Source: Alphaproteobacteria bacterium AO1-B (GTDB taxonomy: Bacteria; Pseudomonadota; Alphaproteobacteria; Rhizobiales; Stappiaceae). Taken from it: a stretch of 64,000 nt of DNA. The notes under the pieces were generated by a model. The model had not been told where the DNA came from. It worked only from the letters and a program-made list of their open reading frames with translations, and ran no database searches. A program made the position numbers and the translations under genes. The DNA lies in assembly GCA_001890945.1 (NCBI GenBank), contig MLAX01000003.1, positions 124,001 through 188,000 of the forward strand, read 5' to 3'. This document shows, one piece after another, positions 53,602 to 61,951 of this stretch. How positions within the stretch are numbered: position 1 is the stretch's first letter; each line of letters opens with the position of its first letter.

Positions 53602-53901
53602 CTACGCGCGACTGCCGGGTGTGTCTGAATGCCCCAGATCCCTGTCCGGCCACAGCAGGTCGCGAAGCCGTTGTTTCAGGATTTTGGCCTCCGGGAAGCC
53701 ACCGTCAGTTTTTCTGTCCCAAACCGGCGTGCCGTCACATGTGATCGTGAAAATCCCGCCTGTGCCAGGAACAAGTGTGACGGCGCCCGCCTCTTCAGAA
53801 AAGGTCGACAGGATTTCCTGCGCCATCCACGCCGAGCGGAGCAGCCAATTGCATTGGCGGCAATAGGTGATGATGATATGGGGCGCGGGGATATCCTGCA
53901 T
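53602..53901 (-). CDS. SelT/SelW/SelH family (Rdx) redox protein
   Basis: A 99-residue thioredoxin-like protein from ATG 53901 with GAGGAC upstream. The N-terminal redox motif is YCRQCNWLLR (CxxC; selenoprotein relatives have Sec at the second position), followed by LVPGTGGIFTITCDG and VWDRKTDGGFPEAKILKQRL, a classic Rdx-family ending. The function of bacterial members is unclear. It diverges from the choline-kinase-like gene with about 60 bases between starts. Confidence 0.92.
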   Translation of the reverse strand: MQDIPAPHIIITYCRQCNWLLRSAWMAQEILSTFSEEAGAVTLVPGTGGIFTITCDGTPVWDRKTDGGFPEAKILKQRLRDLLWPDRDLGHSDTPGSRA

Positions 53902-53961
53902 GGGTCCTCGTTTAATTCTTCGGTCAGACGTCAAAGGCTCTTTTTGCCACATTCCTCCACA

Positions 53962-54855
53962 ATGACACCAGCCGGCCCATCAGCGGTTTTGGAGAAGGTT
54001 CTGCAAGACAATTCAGATCTCCAGGCTGTTCTCGGAGAGGTTTTGTCTGCAGAGCGGAAGGACGGTCTGAGCAATCAGGTTTTGCGGATCTCGGCTCAAA
54101 AGGGCGTGTTCTTTCTGCGTATCGGTCAGGCCGGATCCGAAGCACTGGTGGACCGGTTTGCTGAGGCCCACAATTTGCAATTGGCCGCCGATCTGGGCGT
54201 TGCCGTTCCGCCCGTGTACATGGATCCGGATCGCGGGCTATTGCTTACGCGAGCCCTTGAAACCCGCCAATCAGCGAAAAAAAACCTTCCGGACATGCTG
54301 GGACAAGAGCTCGCCCGGCTCCATAATTCAAAGCTGAGGTTTGAGGGGGAGATCAATCCGCACACCACTTATGCGGCGCTTCGGGAGCGGGTTTCTGAGA
54401 CGCTTGATAGCAATCCAGACTTGTCGCTGTCGAAGGATGTTTTGGCGGTCCTCCCTGACCTCGATCGGCTGATGGCAGATGTGGGTTTGCAAAGCCAATT
54501 GGTGCTGGTGCCGAGCCATGGAGACTTATCTGAAGGCAACTGCCTACTGGCTGACAACCGTCTCTGGCTGATCGATTGGGAGTTTTCCGGCATGGCGGAC
54601 CCTTGCTGGGATCTTGCTTACGCCATTCAGGAAATCGGATTTGACGCGGAAGCTGAGCGGCGGTTTGTGACTGCCTACGAATCCGGGCAACACCGACCCA
54701 TCGACCGGGCCGATTTGGAGGCCATGAAAGCGCGGTGTGATGCCATTTCAGCTCTGTGGGCAGTTGTTCAGCTTCTGGACAGGCGCGACCCGGCGACATT
54801 TGCACCTTTTGCGCTTGAACGCGCTGCCCGTGCCCTGAAACAGAAACCGGCATAG
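53962..54855 (+). CDS. Choline/aminoglycoside kinase-like phosphotransferase
   Basis: A 297-residue APH-fold protein from ATG 53962; no clear SD is seen and the frame is open upstream, so the start is uncertain. Catalytic loop: VPSHGDLSEGNCLLADNRLW (HGDLxxxN); metal loop: LIDWEFSGMADPCWDLAYAI. The WEFSGMADP form is typical of LicA/choline-kinase-like enzymes. It may phosphorylate choline or ethanolamine; with betC nearby choline is attractive but unproven. It converges on the DUF1624 gene. Confidence 0.88.
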   Translation: MTPAGPSAVLEKVLQDNSDLQAVLGEVLSAERKDGLSNQVLRISAQKGVFFLRIGQAGSEALVDRFAEAHNLQLAADLGVAVPPVYMDPDRGLLLTRALETRQSAKKNLPDMLGQELARLHNSKLRFEGEINPHTTYAALRERVSETLDSNPDLSLSKDVLAVLPDLDRLMADVGLQSQLVLVPSHGDLSEGNCLLADNRLWLIDWEFSGMADPCWDLAYAIQEIGFDAEAERRFVTAYESGQHRPIDRADLEAMKARCDAISALWAVVQLLDRRDPATFAPFALERAARALKQKPA

Positions 54856-54882
54856 CAGACGTATGAAACGCCGCAGTACCGT

Positions 54883-55884
54883 CTAATCGATCGTATCGGT
54901 TCCAGGAGCTGCGAGGCAGGCGCTGTAGAGCTGGTTCATGCGTGTTTGCAAGCCGGGCTCCTGGGGCGTGCTGAGCAGCGGTTCCCAGATGCTTTCCGAC
55001 TTCAAACCATCAAGCGTGCAGCGGCATGCGGCAACACAGAGTGCTTCGTTCCCGATGCTTGTCGTGCAGCTTTGCGCGCAATTGGTCTGAAAGCTGCGGC
55101 TGGTCTGGTCCATGTTTGGTCCCAGCAACGTCACACTCCAAACCAGACCATAAAGAAGCGGTTGATGCAGAAGGTAGATCGGCAGGGAATGGCGGCCCAT
55201 CCATCTAAGCGCCCTGCCTGCTAAACCGCCGAATTCCATCTGTTTGAGAGGTTCCATGAGGGCGGATTGGCGAATGGCCTTTGACAGCGCCACACCTAAT
55301 AAAGTTGCCCCGGTCCACGGCGCGAGCGGGACATAATCGACGCTGGGCATAGCCGGGGTGCCAAGGCCGGTCCAGAGCCACATATCACCATCAAACACAC
55401 TCGAGGATGCCCAGTGCGGCAGGGTGAGGATGATCGCGTTGGCAACCACGGCGTAGAGCAGCGGAAGTCGCGTGAAGGGCAGAGCGATCAGACTGGAAAC
55501 AGCAATGCAATGCAGAATGCCGAAACGGACAAAGTTGTCTCCAAAGGCAAAGTAGGTGCCGATCGACACACAGGCTGCGGAAACAGTGATAAGCGCAAAG
55601 CGTTTCCAGAAGGAGCGCCAGCGGATCTCTTTGTGATGCGCGAGATCCAGGCTGACCCCGACCAGGATCAGGAAGCTGGCAGCGATCGAGACGGCAAACG
55701 CGCGCCAACCAGGCGCCCCTCCGACATCCCAGTCAACGAAGGCAAACCACGAGAGATCCCACGAAAAATGGTAGATCGCCATGGCAACGATTGCCACGCC
55801 GCGGGCCAAATCAAGAACGGCAAGGCGGCCTTCGTGCGTCGAGGGCACACCGCTGGAGGGACTGTTTATAGAGGGTTGTGTCAT
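54883..55884 (-). CDS. DUF1624 / heparan-alpha-glucosaminide N-acetyltransferase-like membrane protein
   Basis: A 333-residue protein with about seven to eight membrane segments. The DUF1624 hallmarks are RLAVLDLARGVAIVAMAIYH, FLILVGVSL, GILHCIAVSSLIA, and the late MGRHSLPIYLLHQPLLYGL. Eukaryotic relatives acetylate heparan sulfate; bacterial members are probably membrane acyltransferases acting on envelope glycans. A C-terminal soluble tail of about 70 residues is Cys-rich (CAQSCTTS; LCVAACRCTL), unusual for the family. Confidence 0.88.
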   Translation of the reverse strand: MTQPSINSPSSGVPSTHEGRLAVLDLARGVAIVAMAIYHFSWDLSWFAFVDWDVGGAPGWRAFAVSIAASFLILVGVSLDLAHHKEIRWRSFWKRFALITVSAACVSIGTYFAFGDNFVRFGILHCIAVSSLIALPFTRLPLLYAVVANAIILTLPHWASSSVFDGDMWLWTGLGTPAMPSVDYVPLAPWTGATLLGVALSKAIRQSALMEPLKQMEFGGLAGRALRWMGRHSLPIYLLHQPLLYGLVWSVTLLGPNMDQTSRSFQTNCAQSCTTSIGNEALCVAACRCTLDGLKSESIWEPLLSTPQEPGLQTRMNQLYSACLAAPGTDTID

Positions 55885-55967
55885 GGCTTCCGATCAACGT
55901 TCGCCCATGACCAATAAGCTGAAAGGCTGGAGATGCAAGCCGGTCGGTGTGTTTGACCGGGACAGCC

Positions 55968-56093
55968 CTAGCTGTTGAATGCCATGATCAAAGTCGTGAC
56001 CAGTGCGGCCGCCCCGAATATTGCCCCAACAAACGGCCAGGGTGACGGTCTTTGTGTCGCAAAGATTTCCTGATTGACCGGATCACGCAGCAT
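55968..56093 (-). CDS. Small membrane protein of 41 residues
   Basis: A short minus-strand gene from ATG 56093 to TAG 55968: MLRDPVNQEIFATQRPSPWP, then a single membrane segment FVGAIFGAAALVTTLIMAFN and S. AAGGGG lies 9 bases upstream. The clean hydrophobic helix, the good SD and its position in an otherwise empty gap support it. The function is unknown; the size and layout fit small regulatory or complex-assembly membrane peptides. Confidence 0.6.
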   Translation of the reverse strand: MLRDPVNQEIFATQRPSPWPFVGAIFGAAALVTTLIMAFNS

Positions 56094-56288
56094 TCACACC
56101 ACCCCTTCGATCACCACAACTGCGCCCGAGGTTGCTGCATAAATTCCGCGGCGAAAAGATGGTAAACGAGATCTAAAGATGTTTTCCCAAGGAAAACGCC
56201 AAGCTGTGGACTGCGCGAAAACGATCCGGAAAACGGATTGACTCAAGCCAAGTTGCTGGCGCGTCAAAAGGTTTTCCGGCGGGGAATG

Positions 56289-56699
56289 CTACAGGGAAAG
56301 GGAATCCAGACCGGCTTCCAGGTGATCGGCGAGCATCGGCATGCCAAGCAGATAGGAAGCGGTTGAGCCAACGGCCCGATCCTTGGCTTCTTGAACGGCT
56401 TGCGCGAAGTCTTCTGCCTCGAAATCCCCCCGGCCGATCCAGGTGATGGCAACAAGCTCCGCAGCTTCGTCGACGTTCAGATCTTCCAAGAGCTCACGTA
56501 GTTCCTCATCAGAGAGATTGTCGCTTTCTTCTTCCGCCAGACCGTCGTGGCCATGAGCTTCCTCGAGGGTGTCGGCGTCAAACTCGACGTCCCCTTCATG
56601 GCCATCTTCAAACGTATCAGCAGTGGTTTCTGCAACCGCGCGGGCCTTTTGCGCCAGCATCCGAACAGTGTCAGCCGAGAGAGAAAGATCGATGTCCAT
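56289..56699 (-). CDS. DUF3775 domain protein
   Basis: A 136-residue acidic protein from ATG 56699, chosen for GGAGG 5 bases upstream and because the family begins at a similar point (MDIDLSLSADTVRMLAQKA); ATG 56759 is a possible alternative. The C-terminal core LRELLEDLNVDEAAELVAIT, WIGRG and STASYLLGMPMLADHLEAGL is the DUF3775 pattern. A strongly acidic central linker is seen. The function is unknown. It is common in alphaproteobacteria. Confidence 0.85.
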   Translation of the reverse strand: MDIDLSLSADTVRMLAQKARAVAETTADTFEDGHEGDVEFDADTLEEAHGHDGLAEEESDNLSDEELRELLEDLNVDEAAELVAITWIGRGDFEAEDFAQAVQEAKDRAVGSTASYLLGMPMLADHLEAGLDSLSL

Positions 56700-56912
56700 G
56701 GCAGCCTCCGAAGAACTGACTTCTTTATCGATCCACTTTTGTCCGTTGGCAATGGCCATGGCCTATTTTCCTGTTTCTCAAATTTTCCAACAGGAGGCTC
56801 ATATGAATGTGCCCGCGGAACCTCCAGATGGCATGACCTTACGGGGAGATCTTGTTTCCGGCCTTGATCGGGATCAACGCATTGTGGTGTGTCTCGCCGA
56901 GACCCAAAAAGC

Positions 56913-57164
56913 TCATTCGCCGGTTTCGGAGGGCCGCGGCTGTGTCAGGGCAGGGATGGTGGTGCCCGGTGTTGTCGTGTCTTTCGCCTCAGATCCCGCA
57001 ATAGCGGCGGCTGCGGTCAGGATTGCCGCTAAAAATATGCCGAGGCAAATAGCCTGCAACAGGGGGCGGGCGTCCTGCAGGTCTCTGGACCTTTTCCGGG
57101 TTACCGTCTGAGGTTCGTGATTTTGGGTTTGAAAATCAGCTGATTTTGCGTGTGTGTCTGTCAT
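56913..57164 (-). CDS. Small membrane protein, 83 residues, unknown
   Basis: An N-terminal hydrophilic part (MTDTHAKSADFQTQNHEPQT) leads to one membrane segment (LLQAICLGIFLAAILTAAAA) and then a short Thr/Pro-rich tail. The SD is weak (AGG). The position between two other small genes on the same strand and the obvious single helix favour a real gene. No family is recognised. It could be a membrane-anchored accessory peptide. Confidence 0.5.
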   Translation of the reverse strand: MTDTHAKSADFQTQNHEPQTVTRKRSRDLQDARPLLQAICLGIFLAAILTAAAAIAGSEAKDTTTPGTTIPALTQPRPSETGE

Positions 57165-57214
57165 GACAGCCTGTCTTTTTCTTTGGAATTGGGGGCTGCA
57201 AATCGTGAGGGCGG

Positions 57215-57424
57215 TTAGTCGGTAAAATCGCGGAACAGGCGGGTGCCGAGCATCCGGGTCAGTTGCGCCATTAAGATCAGCGCCAAAAACGGCAAGGCGG
57301 CCGCTGGTTCCGGAACAACAGCCAGCAAGGTCAAAAGCACTGCTGCCGACCCGAACAATATCGCCAGTACGGCGACATGGCGGTCTTCGTTATGGCGTTC
57401 AGATTTCTGGGTGCGTTCCAACAT
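57215..57424 (-). CDS. Small membrane protein, 69 residues, unknown
   Basis: From ATG 57424 with GGAGG 5 bases upstream: MLERTQKSERHNEDRHVAVL, then two adjacent hydrophobic segments (LAILFGSAAVLLTLLAVV; ALPFLALILMAQLTRMLG) and RLFRDFTD. It looks like a two-helix hairpin membrane protein with a basic N-terminus. It is 50 bases before the next small gene on the same strand. No family is recognised. Confidence 0.6.
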   Translation of the reverse strand: MLERTQKSERHNEDRHVAVLAILFGSAAVLLTLLAVVPEPAAALPFLALILMAQLTRMLGTRLFRDFTD

Positions 57425-57717
57425 TCTGGCCTCCGCGGTTTTAACGGATGCACATTCCAATCAAATTGCGCCGGGAGACCGTCTGCTCTTGGGCTTTGCT
57501 GGTGCCATTTCGTGACATTTGTGGGGCGTTGCAAAATGCCGGTTTCTTGCGGTTGGACATCTCCAAAATAAATCAGCAATAAAAGCGCAGTGCTTTCAAA
57601 GAAATTTCTGCATAAATTACTGAGGTATTTAAATAATGTTAGACTTTATGCGTTCCATTTTATGGTTTGTTTGCACTTTTTTTCGATACTGCGGGCAGGG
57701 TAGGTAATCGGTAGAGA

Positions 57718-58857
57718 GTGCAGACGGCTATGGTGGTCAAAGCAGCGCAGAACGCGTTGGCACAAAGCAAGGATGACAAGCCAGCAGAACAAGAACTTGA
57801 AACGAAAGTTTCAGAGGACACACCTGCGCTTGCTTTGGCTGGGCTCCAGTTTTTCGTTGCTGATATTTCTCAGAAAACGATCCTTTGGCATGAGATCGGC
57901 AGTCAGAGCTTCCATAGTGAGGTAAAGGACCTGCAGGAAGCGCCGTCGAACCTCGCCTTGCGCAACCTGTCACCGGAAGACAGGAAAACGATCTTGCGCC
58001 TGATACAGGGCGCCATCCGCGATGGGGTTGCCGGGCCTTTTGATGTCGGCGGCGGGCCTGATCACCGGATCCCGGGTATCCCGATCGTTGCACACCGCTA
58101 TGAGCTGGTTGACGGGCGGATCGTTGTCATCTGTTTTCCATCGATTGGAGAGGACGAAAACCCGGGCCGCATCGTTCTCGGGCTTGCGCCGATCCTGCAG
58201 CACTTTGTTGCCTCGTCAAATCGGGTGGTGCTGCTGGTCGACAACTTTGGCTATGTGCGCTTTGCAAGCGACGGCTTTGTCAAAACCTTTCAGATCGAAG
58301 ACGCCCGACTGATCATCGGCCGCAACATCGCGCACATTCAAAAACGTGTCGGCCGGACCATCGTTTCCCTGGCGCTGGGCGCATTGACACGCCGGGCGAG
58401 TGCATCCGGCCGCGGCAAGTTCCTGCTGGCCTCCAACGATGCCATCGAGCTGACCTATGAAGCCATGCATTTCCGGATCGGGGGAACGGTTGGAGGGGTT
58501 CTGTTTTCCGCAGGCCGGATCGGCGGTGATGTCGATTTTCTCAAAGTCTTTGAAATCTGCAGCGCGCCAATGCTGGTGATCAACACGAAGTCGAAGATGA
58601 TCATTGCTGCCAACAAGGCGGCGATGAAGACCTATCATCTGACCAACGAAATCATGGACAGCAAGCCGGTCACGGACATTCTGTTACATCCGAATAACTA
58701 CTCTTCCTTGCTTGGTGCTGCACAGTCGGAGACCGAGGTCCCGATGTCGATCCCGGTCAATATCCTGAACGGCCAGACCAAGAAGAAACGCTTCCGCGCA
58801 ATGCTCATTGACAAGGACAGCAAGGAACCGAAGCTCGTTTTGGAAACCCGCAGCTGA
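57718..58857 (+). CDS. Orphan PAS-domain protein without an output domain
   Basis: A 379-residue cytoplasmic protein starting at GTG 57718 (ATG 57730 is equally possible; neither has a strong SD). PAS-like cores occur at SNRVVLLVDNFGYVRFASDG (about residues 165-185) and at SAPMLVINTKSKMIIAANKA (about 280-300). The N-terminal part also reads as a sensory domain (LQFFVADISQKTILWHEIG). No kinase, GGDEF or HTH region is present. It probably passes a signal by protein contact. An AT-rich promoter region lies upstream. Confidence 0.72.
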   Translation: MQTAMVVKAAQNALAQSKDDKPAEQELETKVSEDTPALALAGLQFFVADISQKTILWHEIGSQSFHSEVKDLQEAPSNLALRNLSPEDRKTILRLIQGAIRDGVAGPFDVGGGPDHRIPGIPIVAHRYELVDGRIVVICFPSIGEDENPGRIVLGLAPILQHFVASSNRVVLLVDNFGYVRFASDGFVKTFQIEDARLIIGRNIAHIQKRVGRTIVSLALGALTRRASASGRGKFLLASNDAIELTYEAMHFRIGGTVGGVLFSAGRIGGDVDFLKVFEICSAPMLVINTKSKMIIAANKAAMKTYHLTNEIMDSKPVTDILLHPNNYSSLLGAAQSETEVPMSIPVNILNGQTKKKRFRAMLIDKDSKEPKLVLETRS

Positions 58858-58980
58858 TCCGTCTGATGCACCATCAGGACCCCAATCCGGCCAATCGCAA
58901 CAGATCGCCTTTATTTTTGCCATTCCGAGCCTTCATGCTCTTGTCATGATGGCCCAGCGGATCTAGGGTCCGCGCGCTAA

Positions 58981-60207
<1,227 letters not shown>

Positions 60208-60230
60208 GTTCGGCTGCTTTTCGGAATCTA

Positions 60231-60255
60231 GGGGCGGCTCCGGCCGCCCTTTTTG
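60231..60255 (+). terminator. Terminator after the aspartate aminotransferase gene
   Basis: GGGCGGC (60232-60238) pairs with GCCGCCC (60243-60249) around the stable tetraloop TCCG, followed by TTTTTG. Confidence 0.85.
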
Positions 60256-60348
60256 TTGGGCTCACTCTGACTTCGGCCGATCAGGCTTTTCTTTCTCGAA
60301 GGGCGCGCATAGGGTGAGGTCGATTTTCATTTTGTTTTGGAGGCTGGC

Positions 60349-60543
60349 TTGGCTGTTCTTCTTCCGCTTTGGCAACGATTGCTGATCACTGTGGCTGCCA
60401 TGCTTGCGGTGAGTTTTGTTGTCAGCCTGCTCTGGTCGTCTTTGCTTGGTTGGGCCATACCCGGCTATGTATCCGGCGTGGTTGGAGGTGTGACGGCTCT
60501 ACCGGTCTGGGAATTCTTGAAGCGGATCCGCCCGGGCCACTAA
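60349..60543 (+). CDS. Small membrane protein, 64 residues, unknown
   Basis: A reading from TTG 60349 with a strong GGAGG 5 bases upstream (an earlier TTG at 60337 would overlap it). It has one or two hydrophobic segments: LLITVAAMLAVSFVVSLLW and IPGYVSGVVGGVTALPVWE, ending FLKRIRPGH. The absence of ATG lowers confidence. No family is recognised; it stands between the aminotransferase and a larger membrane protein. Confidence 0.5.
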   Translation: MAVLLPLWQRLLITVAAMLAVSFVVSLLWSSLLGWAIPGYVSGVVGGVTALPVWEFLKRIRPGH

Positions 60544-60663
60544 CCGGCCCATTCAGCATAGCGTTTGCGGGAAGTCTTCGCAGATGACCTTGATTGTAGT
60601 CCTGCGTATTTACGATCAAAACTTGCATAGGTAAGCTGTCGACCTCACGAGCGAGGCACACGC

Positions 60664-61266
60664 ATGCAAACCCAACAAAAACGATGGCTGACCGACCTCA
60701 TGGAAGGGGTGCCGTCAATCGTATTCATTCTTTTGTGGCGCCAATCGGGGGATCTGGAGTTCGCCGGCTGGGTAGGCTCTGGGCTGTGCCTCGTTGTTTT
60801 AAGTGCCCTGATCGGAATGAGGGTCCGGATGCATCCGATCCTGATGGGCGTCAACATTCATATTTTATTGGCAACGCCGCTGATTGTTTGTGTGTTTCGC
60901 CTCGGGTTTGACGGTCTGGGAGACGTCCTTGCCGAATATGCGTATGGGGGCGTTCTGGTAACCGTTTTTGCTGTCGGCCTTGCCCAGATGCTGTTTTCGC
61001 GATCGCGGTTCTCCGCGTTGGAGAATGTCACAGATTGTGCGCAACTGATTTATTCTGCTGTTTTGCTTGCGATCTGCGCTAGCGGTGCTGTTTGGGCACT
61101 GCTTACCCCAGACAGCCGTTTTGTGCCGGTGGTGGTGACAATCGCAGCTTTGATAATCGGCCGGAATTTCCTGCAGGCGCGCTTGTCGGACAAAAGTGCG
61201 GGCGCGGGAATTCTGGGTACAGGTTCTGCGGCAGCGCCGGGCACATCCCAAGATTTTCAGGTCTGA
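60664..61266 (+). CDS. Polytopic membrane protein, unknown function
   Basis: A 200-residue protein with about six hydrophobic segments (SIVFILLWRQSGDLEFAGWV; GLCLVVLSALIGM; MGVNIHILLATPLIVCVF; GGVLVTVFAVGLAQMLF; LIYSAVLLAICASGAVWALL; VPVVVTIAALIIGRNFL). The arrangement recalls septation-type or DUF3159-like membrane proteins but I cannot place it. It is convergent with a small exported protein gene at 61270, only a few bases apart. Confidence 0.7.
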   Translation: MQTQQKRWLTDLMEGVPSIVFILLWRQSGDLEFAGWVGSGLCLVVLSALIGMRVRMHPILMGVNIHILLATPLIVCVFRLGFDGLGDVLAEYAYGGVLVTVFAVGLAQMLFSRSRFSALENVTDCAQLIYSAVLLAICASGAVWALLTPDSRFVPVVVTIAALIIGRNFLQARLSDKSAGAGILGTGSAAAPGTSQDFQV

Positions 61267-61269
61267 ACC

Positions 61270-61587
61270 CTAGTTCTGACAGGCCGAATTTGCGCCAGGA
61301 CAAGACGAGAGTGTGTTTGTCCGGGTGTTGTTGCGGTTGATCTGCTGTGTCCGGTTCAGCCGATTGTTGCTGTCGATCCGTTGCTGGGTTGAGAAATTGT
61401 TCTGCTGACGATTGAGGTTCTGATTGAGCTGTTGTTGCGCGGACGGCCCGAGCGTCGTGCCGGGTTGGATAACGCCGCGCGGCTGAACGGATTGCGCCTG
61501 TGCGACACTGCCGCCAGAAAACACCAGGCCCGCTGACACAATCGCAGCACCAAACGCCGATAAGACAGTTCTCGTCATCAGCAACAT
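61270..61587 (-). CDS. Exported Gln/Asn-rich small protein, unknown function
   Basis: A 105-residue protein from ATG 61587 with AGAGGT upstream (ATG 61602 is possible). A signal peptide (residues about 1-27, ending AQA) is followed by a Gln/Asn/Arg-rich low-complexity stretch (GPSAQQQLNQNLNRQQNNF; RIDSNNRLNRTQQINRNNTR) and a C-terminal pair of cysteines (SSCPGANSACQN). Such proteins occur in Hyphomicrobiales envelopes. No function is recognised. Confidence 0.7.
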   Translation of the reverse strand: MLLMTRTVLSAFGAAIVSAGLVFSGGSVAQAQSVQPRGVIQPGTTLGPSAQQQLNQNLNRQQNNFSTQQRIDSNNRLNRTQQINRNNTRTNTLSSCPGANSACQN

Positions 61588-61951
61588 GTTTATACCTCTC
61601 ATTCCACCTCGTGCCTGCGGATCAGTATGGGTGGAGCCGCGCGCAACACCAAATTAATTCGCGAATTGAAGCATTTCGGTGACCGGACGAGCAAAAGGTG
61701 CCGGTTGGTAGCGCCGAATGCGCCGCCTGTTTGCTGCGGTGCAGGGTAAGATTTCCTTGCGTTTACCCCGTTTCGGGCGCGACGATAGCGTCCCGCCCTT
61801 GATTGAAGGGCCATGACGAATATCACGCCCGGCGCTTTCCGGGTTGTTGGCCTTCGATCCCATCCGGGCGAGACGCGGCGGGCCCGCGTCCTGAACCGCC
61901 GGCCGTGCCGCGTTGTAACGAGGATACCCTCGGGCAAACGGGAGGCTCAGT
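61588..61951. other. Divergent intergenic region upstream of the EF-G-like gene
   Basis: These 364 bases separate the Gln/Asn-rich protein gene from the EF-G-like gene and hold both promoters. Minus-strand frames here overlap the EF-G-like start and lack SD or domain support. GGAGG sits 6 bases before the ATG at 61952. No strong hairpin or palindrome is seen. Confidence 0.45.
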
